From Chamaecrista fasciculata (lineage: Eukaryota > Streptophyta > Magnoliopsida > Fabales > Fabaceae), in contig QANZ01045650.1 in NCBI GenBank assembly GCA_003254925.1, positions 153,036-217,035 of the forward strand: DNA of 64,000 nt, read 5' to 3'. Position numbers and translations under genes: made by a program. Below the pieces are notes generated by a model. That model had not been told where the DNA came from. It did not search any database and saw only the letters and a list, made by a program, of their open reading frames with translations. Every line of letters begins with the position of its first letter. The stretch's first letter is position 1. Positions 13,260-25,389 of the stretch are shown in pieces.

Positions 13260-14378
13260 CATGGTTATTAAAACCGGACCGGACCGGACGGTCCGACCGG
13301 TTGGACCGCGGATCGTCCTTCAGTCCGGTCCGAGTCATAGGAAAAACCGGGCATGCAGAGAACCGCTCGAAAACCGGACGAACCGGCTTTGAACCGTCAA
13401 AACCGCCCTGAACCGGCAGTTTGGGGGGTTCGGCCGGTTCAGGTGAAACTCTTGTTTTTATCCCTCATCCTCTAGTCCTCTTCGACTTTTGATCTCAGCC
13501 TTTAGAAAAAAAGAAGCTTACTACAAAGAAGAAGAAGAAGAAGCTGGTTGCATCAGAAGAAACTCACCTTTTCGAACCAAAAAGTCAACCAAGAAGAAGA
13601 TGGCTTTCGAACTAGAAAATCAGCCAAGAAGAAATAGAGGAAAGAGAAAATGGAAGATAGCTTTCGAACCAGAAAATCAGCCAAGAAGAAATAGAGGAAA
13701 GAGAAAATGGCATGGGGAAAGGCTTTTAAAAGATGCTTTGATAGCTTAACAAAAAAAAAAGATGCTTTGATAAAGTAAACATCTGACTTTTTTTAACAAG
13801 TTTCAAGGTACGAATAGTATTGAAATGTGCAAAATTTAATTAAATTCAAATAATGCTTACCTACCACCTAACCTTTCGTCATATCTACTTCTTTTTTTAA
13901 TCTTTTGCTTTGTTTTTATTTTTTATATTTATAAATAATTTTATTTAATAGAGTTATAATATATTAATAGAGTTAAAATATATATGGGCCAAATGCTATT
14001 TTTTATTTATTTTTATTTTCTTTTAGTTTTTTTAATACTTAAGGGTCAAATATTAGATAATGCTAATTATAAATATAAATTTAATAGAGAAAATAATCAT
14101 GAAATGTCAATTTAATAATATTAATATTATGAAAATTTATCATATTTATATAAATTCATGTTAGTTTATAAAACATATTTATATATTAATATTATGATTA
14201 TATTTGGCAACTTAATTATGGTTACTACAATTATAATTTTATCGTATTTATAATTTTTTATTATTTTTAATTAACTTATTTATCACCGGTCCGACCCCGG
14301 TTGAACCCCGGTTAAACCATTGAACCTTGAACCGCTGCTTCAGCCGGTTCAATGTCCGGTCCGATTTTTATAACATTG
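13260..14378. mobile_element. inner CCGGACCGG hAT-type element nested in its own family
   Basis: It begins CATGGTTATTAAAACCGG and ends, inverted, CAATGTTATAAAAATCGG. A perfect 8-bp target duplication GGTTCGGT lies at 13252-13259 and 14379-14386, so it inserted into the end of the outer element. It carries a purine-rich region with a duplicated coding-like block (13599-13712) and an AT-rich core. No transposase domain is visible. Confidence 0.85.
13599..13712 (+). repeat. two tandem copies of a 57-bp coding-like unit
   Basis: A unit beginning GCTTTCGAAC(T/C)AGAAAATCAG occurs twice in frame within an 86-codon ORF (13489-13749). It gives two copies of a basic peptide of the form AFE.ENQPRRNRGKRKW. 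The repeat keeps the frame, but it lies inside a hAT-type element and has no known homologue to me. It may be a fragment of captured host sequence. Confidence 0.6.
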
Positions 14379-14523
14379 GGTTCGGTTATGAAAACACTGA
14401 TTAAATCTGATTAGTAAGTATTTTTAAGAACAAGTTCATACCCTTTCTAGAATCACAATCTCCCATATAGATTTTAAAATTTTGTTAAGAGCTTCAATAT
14501 ATATATGCCATAATTTATTATAG

Positions 14524-14859
14524 GGTAAATTACACTTTGGTACCTTGTGGTATTCTCCATTAACACTTTGGTACCCTTTGAAGCTATTTTGTAATTTTAA
14601 CCATAACAAATTTTGAAAAAATTACATATTGACCCCAAAAAAATTTCAAAAAATTACAAATAGATCCCTGGATACATATTGTCTAGGGACTAAAATGAAA
14701 ATTTTAAAAACTTTTTGGGGTCAATATGTAATTTTTGCAAAATTTGTTATTGTTAAAATTACAAAGTAACTTCAAAGGGTACCAAAGTGTCAAGTTTCAA
14801 ATCACAAGGTACCAAAGTGAAATAGGGTCAAACCACAGGGTACCAAAGTGTAATTTACC
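14524..14859. mobile_element. foldback MITE, TIR GGTAAATTACACTTTGGTAC
   Basis: GGTAAATTACACTTTGGTAC at the left is answered by GTACCAAAGTGTAATTTACC at the right. The inverted arms cover most of the 336 bp. It has no insertion in it, which makes it a useful empty-site reference for the copy at 40163-41067. Confidence 0.85.
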
Positions 14860-17204
14860 TTGTATTATATTTTATAATGTATTATATTATGTTTTAAAAT
14901 ACTTATGAATTTGTGTTTATGTAATTATGTGTCATTAGCTAATTTAAATATTTCAAATGCATTAAAAATATAGTTACGAAGAAATAAGTCTTTTGAAGAC
15001 TAATTCTAATTGGTGTATCTCATTCTCTTTTATTTTTATTTTTCTTTTTTCATATTTTTTGTTTGATTTACAACACGTCATCAGCATGAGCTTATGCCAA
15101 AATTTGAGTAAGTTAGTCAACTTCAAGAACTCATTATTTCATCATGATGACATTTGGATTCTATATCTCAAGTGTATAATATCTCCTCCATAAATGCCCA
15201 TAATTGTATGGTTTAACCTACATCCATTAGTGTGCTTAATATTGTATAATATTGTCATTTATGGTGTCTTTAATGTATAGACTATAAGTTACATAGCCCT
15301 CTTTATGTCTATGTAACTTATCTCCTCATAATTTACTATAAGTTACATATACATGAGAGACTTTACGGTGTACACATTGGAGAATAAGAAATAGAATAAC
15401 AAGATGATGGGAGGATGGGAGGATGGTTCTTGAAGAACTATATCTATGAATCATATAGACTAGTTCTTGAAGAACTAAACTTTTGAAGACTAATTTGTGC
15501 ATCTCTTTCTCTCTTTATTTTTCTTTCTTCACATTTTCTGTTTGATTTACAACAAGTTAATAAAATCTAAATGTACTTTTATTGTTGTCAACCAATTTCC
15601 AATTTTTTGTCTCGACTAATTTAAATTTAACTTGCATCGTGCATTTAACTATAGTGAAAAAGTCTCTTAAGAATACTTGCATTCATAATACCTAAAACTT
15701 GAAATCTTATTTAAACAATACCAAAATTGCTTACCACTTTTTTTTAGCCTGAAACCGCTTACGACTCACCCTTATTAATAAATCTAAATTTTATTTAAAG
15801 AAAAACAAATCAACCCTAAAACAACCCAACTCAATAATTCACGTATTAGCTTAGTTTATACCCAATAGTTTAAAATTAACAAGTTCAAGTCTAACCTCTA
15901 TGTAATAGAATCTTACTTTACGTTTTTGGTGGGCTTAAACCTAACATTAGGAACTTTACATGAAAAAAGGTGAAGAAATGATGATTGATGGATGTTGAGA
16001 ACACAAGAAATTGCGCCTTTTGTCAAGTTCCAAATGAATGCCCCTACAAGAGTTGTCATGTTAATCATTGGTGAAGGACATTCTCATGATGATTTTGGAA
16101 ATATAGAAAATCTCATTGACATAAATAATTTAAGTGTTCTTCTAACATGTGCCCTTAAGGCATATGACAAAGTTTCTTTTAATTGGTCAAGTAAGTTTTC
16201 AAACATTAAAAATTATCTTTTAAATGAATTTTCGTAGATTTCAAGATATGAGATGCTCTACTAACCAATTAGAAGAAACTTTAAAATGTACCCTTATGGC
16301 ACATGTTAGATAAATCCATAATTTAAATAAATAAGTAACAATAATTCATTAATTCTCTATGCATATAACAACCATCTTTAAAGAAATTAAGGATTTTTCT
16401 CTATAGCAAAAGCTGCAAGTTTTTTCTTTGATTTTAGCATGGATTTCAAAATTATTGATTAAAAATAAAACAAAAATAAAAATAAAATAGAGGAGAGAGA
16501 GTGAAATGAAAAATGCATAGCTTTTGCTATGCTACTTTTCATAGCAAAACTCAAAAATTAAGTGAGATCATTTACTTAATGTAAGTAAATATATATGGAA
16601 TATATATCAATGAATAATGTTATTTGAATAGAGATAGGGTTTTGGATTTATAAGTCTAATTTGTTTATCTTAGTTTAGACTATTTTTACCTTAGAAATTT
16701 TCTATTAGAAAAGATTAACTTAGAGAACTTTTTATAATAAATATTAGTTGTACTTTTTTAAAAAATTATTTTTGTAGTGTTCGTGTATTAAGTTCAACTA
16801 ATCCTACACATAAATATTAATGGATAATTTAAAAATGCATTGAAATGTTGGTGATGTACAACTAGAACTTCCTTTAGCTCATAATTGACTACAGAAAAAA
16901 AAAAAAAAGGTTGATGAGAATTCATTACAAATTAGCATTTGCAAACACAATCATTGCAAGCATGTTGCTTACTACATTGATAATTGAAGCAAAAGCAGGA
17001 TATAAAAGAAAAAATTAATAAAAAAAATTGCTCACCAACCTCATATTTATGATCCACCTAAAAATTGAGAGCCCAACTAATAGATTCCATCCTTTGAATT
17101 TATGGTGATTTAACCTTCATAAGCTTTTAACTTTATTTGCGTTAGTTTTTTTTCCCCCTCATCAATACACCTTCAGGCTTCAACAAGTGTTCATTTATAA
17201 ATAT
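14860..17204. other. AT-rich intergenic DNA, no supported gene
   Basis: ORFs at 14993-15193 and 15992-16237 (plus strand) have no recognisable domain. Two short related segments (TTTTGAAGACTAATT... at about 14990 and 15480, each followed by a TGTTTGATTTACAACA motif) show a local duplication of about 490 bp spacing. Confidence 0.45.
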
Positions 17205-17612
17205 TACTCCCTCCGTCCCTTTTTATCTGCTTTTTAAGGTTGTTGCACACAAACTAATATAATGATTAAATCACTAAAGTTAATGTAAAATCTAAAATAA
17301 AAAGACTATATTACCCTTATTAAATTAGGCTTAATTATATCATCAATTTAATGCTCATATTTCAAAAATTAAATTCCTCCAACTAATTTAAATACTCTCA
17401 CAATTTTTTTATGAAACCTACTCCAATTGATTACTACAAAACCCCAAAATAATTCTCTACCAAAAGTCAAATCATCCATTATGACTATAATATTAAATAG
17501 GGATAAAATGGTAAAAAAGTTCATTGATGACCTCTTGATTTCATAACAAAGCAGATAAATAGGGACAAAAAAAGTTCTACAATGAAGCAAATAAAAAGGG
17601 ACGGAGGGAGTA
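17205..17612. mobile_element. Stowaway MITE (Tc1/mariner)
   Basis: The element shows the classic terminal sequence TACTCCCTCCGTCCC at the left and GGGACGGAGGGAGTA at the right, with the TA target dinucleotide at both ends. It is 408 bp, AT-rich, with no transposase. Confidence 0.92.
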
Positions 17613-17994
17613 ATAAATAGAACGATTGTTCATTTATAAAGAAAAAAAATTGTTCATAGTTTGTAAAATGTTGGCTGTATAGATTAATTCTTTGTTTTTT
17701 CGCTCTATAAAATGTTTTTCTAAGTAAACACAACAAAAATGAAAAAATGTTTCCTAGACTTCCATCAATAGATGTATTTAAATAATTACATTACTTTTTT
17801 ATTAAAAAAAGAGTTTTCCAACTTGCAAGATTCCTAGAAGCTCATTGGTGGGATCCCACACTTTAATTTTTTGTTTTCTTATTACTTACTATATATTTTA
17901 AAAGATTAAATGTGAAAGAAGACAGCTCGACCCCTCTATGGATAAGTTAAAACATTGACAGGTCCCATTTTCAAACACCAATTTTGTTTAAAAA

Positions 17995-18027
17995 ATAAAA
18001 TAAAATAAAATAAAATAAAATAAAATA
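17995..18027. repeat. (AAAAT)n microsatellite
   Basis: About six AAAAT pentamers in a row in noncoding DNA. Confidence 0.9.
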
Positions 18028-18183
18028 TTAATTTTATGTAAGAGAAAATCTCTCGTCGATAGATTTAACATTTCACAGTAATTCATTGTCTCAATAATCA
18101 CGTATGCTATTTTGCAGTAAACATTTAACCTCGAACAATTACTATTACAATTCAGTCCAAAAAATAAAAAGAATTACTATTAC

Positions 18184-18784
18184 AACATTGATTGTTTTTT
18201 TACCACAATTACATTATTGATTGTTACCACCAGATCTGTATAGTAATGTCCTAACTCTTAACTGATTGGTGATATTTAACATCTCAAAAACCTAACATAC
18301 CATAAAAAAATAGAAATGTCTCAGAATCTAATTACATAATATATTTTTATTTTTATCCTTATCCGATGTAGAACATATTATCACCATAAAAATAAGATAA
18401 TTATTTTTAACACCATGGTGTTTATTAACAATTTTACATTCATGAGAGAAAGTAAATAAAACAAACTAAAAAAGAATTACTATACAATTACTAAAACATT
18501 GATTGTTTTTTTACCACAATTACATTATTGATTGTTACCACCAGATCTGTATAGTAATGTCCTAACTCTTAACTGATTGGTGATATTTAACATCTCAAAA
18601 ACCTAACATACCATAAAAAAATAGAAATGTCTCAGAATCTAATTACATAATATATTTTTATTTTTATCCTTATCCGATGTAGAACATATTATCACCATAA
18701 AAATAAGATAATTATTTTTAACACCATGGTGTTTATTAACAATTTTACATTCATGAGAGAAAGTAAATAAAACAAACTAAAAAA
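18184..18784. repeat. near-identical tandem duplication, 290-bp copies, 311-bp period
   Basis: The segments 18184-18473 and 18495-18784 look identical base for base. Both run from AACATTGATTG to AACAAACTAAAAAA. A 21-bp linker with a garbled copy of GAATTACTATTACAA separates them. Identity this high means a very recent duplication or an assembly artefact. No coding content. Confidence 0.9.
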
Positions 18785-20312
18785 CCATATAACCTCGAAC
18801 AATTAACACATTCATTTATGTTTCAAAATCTAAATAGTCAATTTTTGTATAAAAAAAAACAACAAAGACTAAAAAAACTATTTATAATATCTAGAAACTA
18901 GATTATATATTTGGGACAAATTCAACGACAAACAATAGGTTTCCTAGAAAAATTAAGGCAAAAGTATGTTCTAGATATAGATTCAACTTTGTCCTAAAAT
19001 GTTTTATTTGAGTCAATTTTGTCCCTTATATTTTAAAATTAATTTTATCTCAAGGTATAACACTGTTGGAAAAACATGCTTTTGCCAAAACAGAATAATG
19101 ATAAGATGACATGAAAGCATACACCAACATAGTATGCTAAAAGCCTAAAACCATGGTAGCATTGTGCAGACACATGCATTCGTAGCAGACATGCCAGTAT
19201 ACATGTGCAGATACAAACTGACTTCACACAAACCATACGCTGATTGAATAAAAGCTAATCACACTCCTCGACACATAAAAGGACCTCACATGCAGGATTG
19301 AGACTTTGTCTTAACACATACACAACAAATGGAAACAACACATTAATATACCCTTTACATATTTCCAATCTACCATGCATGTCAAGTTTTACAGACACAG
19401 GTACTTGCTTTCAATGCCATTCAATACCAAAAAGCTTCGAGTCAATTTTCAAAAGACAAATCTTCTTTTGACATCTAAAATAAGTACTTTGTAGCAGAAA
19501 ATAACGATGATAATAATAACAGCTTCTACCTCTACCAGGCCCCAAAAGTAGGCCAAACACCCTCTAACTCGTGGAGGTTTGTAATGCATTCCACCAAAAG
19601 TAACAATGTAGTTCAAAAATGACTAACAAATCAAAATTACCACCAAAAAAGATACATGCACAGACAGGCAATCACAACATCTATACATTATTTGATTAAA
19701 ATTGATCAATTGCCAATTAATTTAGGTATAATATGAATCAAAAATAGATTACTAAAAAGAATATCTGCATAAAAATGAACAGCATGAACCCAGATTTTCT
19801 TGTTTTCTCCCTTATATTACATATCTATGAGATTCAAAGGGCCTGTTACAGATATCAGGGCAAAAGCAAAAAATTTGTCCAAACTCACACTGGATAAGTA
19901 CAATAAAAGAACAAAACTTTACATCCACAATCCTCACACAACAGCACAACAAGGCTCTAAATTTAGTTGGTTTCTAAACCAAAGTAAAAGATATTCAGGT
20001 AATACATAGCATCTCACAGACCAACTCTGATCCAAATCTGAATCCATGTGCTATGCTCTCCCCTGGCATCGCTCTTCACCAGAAAATAGAATAAAGTTTT
20101 AGACTATCTTAAATGTTCGCCTAGAGCATATAAAAGCATAATGAAAACAGAAAGCCAATCTGCAAACACAATGATCATGACCAAAATTATCGATGAACTA
20201 TGGATTATGGATTGAATGAATGATGATGACAGGTAAATTTCCTTACTCTTCAATTTCTTCAATTTCCTCCTCCAAGTATCCAGAACAATTTCAGACTGCT
20301 GATGATTGTTCC
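18785..20312. other. intergenic DNA and probable patellin 3' UTR
   Basis: The 200-400 bases just below 20313 probably hold the patellin 3' untranslated region. The rest, including 19045-19236 (minus ORF), shows nothing recognisable. Confidence 0.4.
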
Positions 20313-22584
20313 TCAATCACTGAGAGGTTTGATCTTGAACCTGTATAGAAGCCTCTTCTTTTTCAATGTAGGATTATCAATGGTAAGCAATAATTTTCCC
20401 AGTTCACCAACTTTAAAGCTATTGGAGACCACCGGTTCATCAGTTGGGGACATCTTTGTAGCCTTCTGTATAATGACTGCATATCCATCCTTTGCATCAG
20501 GCTTGAATTCAGCACTATAACTAACCTCCCAGCCCACCACACGCAGCTCCCAAACGATAGTGCATTTCTGCAATTCATACACCTCCAATCACTAAGGTTG
20601 CGTTTGGATTGTAACATTTCAAATTCCATAGAATTTTAAATACTAAGAATTTGAATTGTCACAATTTCAATTTCTGGCATTTGAAATAACCTTTTTGGAT
20701 AGAACAAGTAATTTTAGAATTTATTATTTAGAGAAGCTTGAAAATTAAAAACAGTAAATGGTAAAAATAAAAACTATGCTATAATGTCATCATATAATAA
20801 ATAAAAAATAATGCTCAAATAAAAATATAAGGTGAGAATTTTTCAAATTCCAACTATTTTGGTGTTATAAAATTACTATGGAATTTGAATTACCAAGAAG
20901 GCAAGAAGCCAAGAACTTTTGTTCAAAAAAAAGAATTTTATATTGAAGCAATTTCAATGCCCTAAAAAATTACTCTCCCTCCTAAATTAACCTCATCCAA
21001 ATACACCATAAGATTTTCATTTCAAATACCAAGTGTGCACATCATGGTGCATTAGAAAAGAAAATGCAGAATGAAAGAATCCTAATAGATAATGGTAACG
21101 TAACCATCACACCTCATAAATAATAATTTCCACAGTTTGCTTTGTGGTTGGCTTTATGGGTATCTCCGTGACTGGATCAGACATGCTGAATTCTGGGTTG
21201 CAGTCACAGTAATCTACACTTAAACCACCATATTGAACCGGCACATGTTCAGGAGAAATATACCTAATTTAACAAGTGAAATGTATGTAAGGACCTTACA
21301 ATGTCAACCCAAAACAAAAGAGAAATATCAGAAGTTTTCATTTACTGACTTGAAAAGTGTCTCAGCTGACTTCGAAGGGCCTGCAAAAACAAATTTGCTC
21401 TTGGTCCTCTGCGTCAAGAACGGACTGATCATTGTATAGAACGCCAGATACCACCATGGTACATTGATGAAAACCTATACAATTCCACAAAAACACACAA
21501 ATCAGTATACCTCATCATGAGAAATTGGTAATCCAATTCTTTTTACATATTAATTAACCTGTTTGGCAACAAACTCGGGATAATTGTCTTGAAGCAATTG
21601 CAAAGCTTGTTTGGTGGCAAGACGAAGCTCTCGCTTTCCTGGTCCAGGAGAATTCTTAAGGTCATTAACTTGGAAAATGGTGTTGACACCACCAGGAGTG
21701 AAATCAAGCTTCCTAATACTCCTTTCCAAGAACTGTATCCGCCATCGAAGGAACTTGGTTCGTTTTTCCTCAGTGGAGAATGCCTTCTGATACAACTCCT
21801 TGTTCTGAAATTCTCCATACACATTATAACAAACAGGATGGCCTTCTCTGTCAAATCCGTGCATGAAGACGACTTTGTCCAAATCATCACCGAGATCCTC
21901 GTTCACGAGTTCATCGATGTTGAAATCCTTCCTCCACTTGATAGTGTTCTTAATCATCGCGAATGCATCTTTCACTTTGAAATCTCGCGCTCTGAGAAAC
22001 TTGAGCAGAATCACATCGCTCCTGTCGTCCTTGAGCAGAGGAATTCCCCAAATGGAAACACCATGTTCTTCTTCTTCGGATGGTTCTGTCGCTGCCTTTT
22101 CTTCGGGTTTTGCGGCTTCTGATGAAGAGGTTTCGGCAGGAAAAACGAACTGGTGACTGTCGAGTGCTTCTTTAACGAGCTGCTTCAGCTCATCGAGAGC
22201 GTTTCTCTGAGATTCAGAGAGATCGGAAACTCGATTGCTCTCTTCCTTGAACGAAACCAGATTCTGAGGAACCTTGCGCTCTTCGATGTTCTTCGATCTT
22301 TCGTCCTGAACCATAGCGACATCTTCTTTAGCATCTGAACTCTTAGCTTTCACATCAGTCTCCTCCGTCGTCGTCGGCTTCTCTTTCTCCGTTGCTTCAG
22401 TCACCGGCGGTTCGGACGGCGGAGGAGGATGAGGAGGCAGGTCAGTGTTTCCAGTAGTAGCCACCGCCGCCGCCGTCGAGGTAGTAGTTACGGCGGGAGA
22501 ATCGGATTCCGCCGTTACCTGCGGCGGCGAAGAGGTCTTGTCCTCTGACACAGGCGGAGTTAGGTTTGATTCTTCGTCGGCCAT
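20313..22584 (-). CDS. PATL3: patellin (SEC14-GOLD phosphoinositide-binding protein), PATL3-like
   Basis: A complete four-exon gene: 21559-22584, 21350-21474, 21113-21263 and 20313-20567. All introns are GT..AG and the phases add up to 518 residues. Residues 1-170 are acidic and Pro/Thr-rich, with a helical stretch around ALDELKQLVKEAL. A patellin-type GVSIWGIPLLKDDRSDVILL begins at about 175. The CRAL-TRIO N and SEC14 lipid-binding domains follow (about 180-400, with DREGHPVCYNVYGEF and FINVPWWYLAF). A GOLD domain closes the protein (about 420-518, TVEIIIYE, VVGWEVSYSAEF). Patellins bind phosphoinositides and act in membrane trafficking at the cell plate and plasma membrane. The ATG at 22584 starts the family-typical MADE; the frame continues upstream without another ATG matching the family. 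The acidic N-terminus and length fit the PATL3/PATL5 group, but I cannot separate paralogues without a tree. A Tourist MITE lies in intron 3. Confidence 0.95.
20596..21008. mobile_element. Tourist-like (PIF/Harbinger) MITE in patellin intron 3
   Basis: GGTTGCGTTTGGATTG at the left and CATCCAAATACACCA at the right are inverted relatives, and the 3-bp target TAA flanks both ends (20593-20595 and 21009-21011). It is 413 bp and lies inside the 545-bp intron between exons 3 and 4. It does not touch the splice sites. Confidence 0.85.
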
Positions 22585-22587
22585 TTC

Positions 22588-22591
<4 letters not shown>

Positions 22592-22621
<30 letters not shown>
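22592..22621 (-). promoter_or_regulatory. (CT)15 tract in patellin 5' leader, next to the start codon
   Basis: On the gene strand about 15 CT dinucleotides end only seven bases before the ATG at 22584. The leader further upstream (to about 22770) is also pyrimidine-rich. CT/GA repeats in plant 5' leaders can bind GAGA-type factors. Length variation here would change the distance to the start codon. A role is inferred only. Confidence 0.5.
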
Positions 22622-22624
<3 letters not shown>

Positions 22625-24450
22625 TGTATCTGTGAAAGGACTAGGGAGAAAGAGTGAAAGAAAGAGAGAGACAGAGAGTGTGAAAAGAAAACTGAAAAAA
22701 TGAAAAGAGAAGAACGTATTGGGTTTGGTTTGAGAATAGGCAAAAAGAAAGAAAAGGACAAAGAGGTTCTCAAGTAAAGAGAACAATAGCGTGCGCTTCG
22801 CCGTTAATAGCAACTGTTCTAAATCAAATACTGAAAGCCTATTCTTTAGCGTTAAAAGTAATGTTTACTTTCTGGTAAAAAAAACACGTAATGTTCACCT
22901 AAAATTTTATTTTATTCTCTAATATTTTTAATAATTTTGCTTAGATTTTTATCTACTATTATATATTTTCTTTTGCCTGATATTATATTGATATTTTGAC
23001 TTTTGCTTCAATTTATTTTCAAAGTATTATTTTTTTTGGTTGCATATTTTCAAAGTATTATTTTAACTAATTTGTTAATGATTTCAATTTATAAAAAAAA
23101 AATTTAAAAATAATTAATAATTCTTATTTTATTTGCTTCTGAAATGAGAAAGATATAGTTAATTTCATAAAATAAACAACTCACTTTATACTTGATTTCA
23201 GGCATGATATGATCTTGTTTGTCAACCGTCTCAATTGAAGAGATAAAGAACTCGTCGAAAATAACACATATTTTTAATTTCATTAAATTTGGACTTGGAA
23301 TGAAAAATTTATGATCATATTTAATAATTAATGTCTGATCGTGAAACTTATTAAAGATCAAAATAGAACTATTGAAAAAAAAAATTAAAGACTAAAAATG
23401 GAACAAAAAAATTATTAGAAGTCAAAACAAAACTTAAGATAAAAATTAGGACCAAAATGAGGTTTTTTTTTTTGTAGTAAGACCAAAATGAGGTTTACAA
23501 TCATACTTTAATATGAGGTTTTTATGGGAATTAAAGTATTGAAGAATTATGTTTATTTTCGCCTTTCATATTTGAATTTTAGTATAGGTTAATAATATTT
23601 TTCAATTATTATATAAGACATTATGAGCTTCTTAAAATTATATGTATTACATATAAATATACTAGGAGCTTGGCGTGCCCGTTATGTAACATTTGAATTG
23701 ATTTAAAGTTGAAGATTATATTAAATTTTTATATTGATAAAAGAGTAAGTTGGGGACCAATTTGAGAAATTATAAAAATATGTAAGACTCATCTAAAATA
23801 AATAAAATATTTGGGACTAATTTGAAATTACCTCATATGAGGAGAGTGAGTGAAGAGAGAGAGTGGTGGCATTTTTTAATTTTTAATTATTTTTTGCATT
23901 TTTTTAATTCATTTATTTTTTTAAAGAAATGGGGAGAGTGAGTGGGGAGAGAGTGGTGATTTTTTTTAAAATTTTTTAATTCACAATTTTTTACCAAGGT
24001 TTAGCCATATAATAGTATATATATATATATATAAAATCGTTTATGGTTTTAAAGTATTATGAAAAAGTTATTAATATTTTTATAATTATATTTTAAATGG
24101 AAAATTATTATAAGATGCAGATAACTATGTGAAGTCTACTAATTAATATTATTTAATAATTTTTAGTGGTTTTTCTTACTTCGAAAACTAACAAATAAAG
24201 ATTTTGAATTATTACAGTATATATAAAAAAAATTACCTAATATTCTTTCTTACACTAAAAAAAATTGAGTAAAATTTAAGGGAAAGATCATTAGAATTCA
24301 ATAAGGAAAATGTATAAAAATTTCAAAAGAACTCTATATACATCCTTAAATTTAGTTTGGGACTAATAAAATTCAGCACAATTTATATATTGTAAGATTT
24401 TCTCAAATATAATATCTTAGATTTGATTAGTGTGTATAAAAAAAATTATT
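22622..24450. other. patellin promoter region and AT-rich repeat DNA
   Basis: The first 200 bases are the probable 5' leader and core promoter. From about 23100 the sequence carries GGACCAAAATGAGG and GGGACTAATTTG phrases of the GGTCC foldback families (about 23100-23480 and 23745-23840). A purine-rich GAGAGTGAGTG motif is duplicated at about 23840 and 23935, and an (AT)n run sits at about 24018. No gene is seen. Confidence 0.45.
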
Positions 24451-25021
24451 NNNNNNNNNNNNNNNNNNNNNNNNNNNNNNNNNNNNNNNNNNNNNNNNNN
24501 NNNNNNNNNNNNNNNNNNNNNNNNNNNNNNNNNNNNNNNNNNNNNNNNNNNNNNNNNNNNNNNNNNNNNNNNNNNNNNNNNNNNNNNNNNNNNNNNNNNN
24601 NNNNNNNNNNNNNNNNNNNNNNNNNNNNNNNNNNNNNNNNNNNNNNNNNNNNNNNNNNNNNNNNNNNNNNNNNNNNNNNNNNNNNNNNNNNNNNNNNNNN
24701 NNNNNNNNNNNNNNNNNNNNNNNNNNNNNNNNNNNNNNNNNNNNNNNNNNNNNNNNNNNNNNNNNNNNNNNNNNNNNNNNNNNNNNNNNNNNNNNNNNNN
24801 NNNNNNNNNNNNNNNNNNNNNNNNNNNNNNNNNNNNNNNNNNNNNNNNNNNNNNNNNNNNNNNNNNNNNNNNNNNNNNNNNNNNNNNNNNNNNNNNNNNN
24901 NNNNNNNNNNNNNNNNNNNNNNNNNNNNNNNNNNNNNNNNNNNNNNNNNNNNNNNNNNNNNNNNNNNNNNNNNNNNNNNNNNNNNNNNNNNNNNNNNNNN
25001 NNNNNNNNNNNNNNNNNNNNN
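24451..25021. other. assembly gap (571 N)
   Basis: Unknown bases. The gap ends directly in a GGC/GGT-rich run, a common cause of assembly breaks. Confidence 0.99.
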
Positions 25022-25255
25022 GTGGGCGGCGGTGGTGGGTGGCGGCGGCGGCAGTCTTGTGGTGGTTGTGGGAAGGGCATTTTTGTCATTTTTTTCTATA
25101 TCTATTTTACTTTCCCTCCCCTACCTTTTTATACCAAACACTTTCAATCTTTACCTACTTTACATTCCCTCAACTACTTTTCCTTTCCCTCACAATTTTT
25201 CCCTTGTAAAACCCTTTCCTTTACATACCCCCAACCTTACCAAACGGACCCGTAA
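25022..25255. repeat. right part of a TIR transposon truncated by the gap
   Basis: The sequence runs from GTGGGCGGCGGTGG through pyrimidine-rich DNA to CCAAACGGACCCGTAATAG. The last motif has the form of a MITE end that would begin TACGGGTCCGTTTGG. The left end must lie in or beyond the gap. Confidence 0.45.
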
Positions 25256-25389
25256 TAGTTTCAGTTGGATACAGAGATTCCCCTCTTTTTTTTTTAAAAA
25301 AAAAAATGGGAGTTCTTAAAATATTAACACATAATTGTTTAAACATATTAATAAGCATAAAACTTTATTTTGATGTCAAATATTTATTC

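Larger units (their letters stand above)
12627..14399. mobile_element. outer CCGGACCGG hAT-type element, split by a relative
   Basis: The left end is CATTGTTGTGAAAACCGG at 12627. The right end, read inverted, is CAGTGTTTTCATAACCG at 14399. An imperfect 8-bp duplication flanks it: ATTAAAAC (12619-12626) and ATTAAATC (14400-14407). Removing the nested element at 13260-14378 leaves about 646 bp. The ACCGGACCGG/CCGGTCCGACCGG subterminal clusters are typical of a family seen again at 39971-41419. There are single N calls at 12794 and 13037. Confidence 0.75.

Noticed and set aside
15992..16237. 81-codon plus ORF
   Set aside because: No domain or family resemblance and codon use like the AT-rich surroundings.
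24423..25319. Long ORFs across the N gap on both strands
   Set aside because: They exist only because N codons are read as open; the flanks have no conserved coding sequence.
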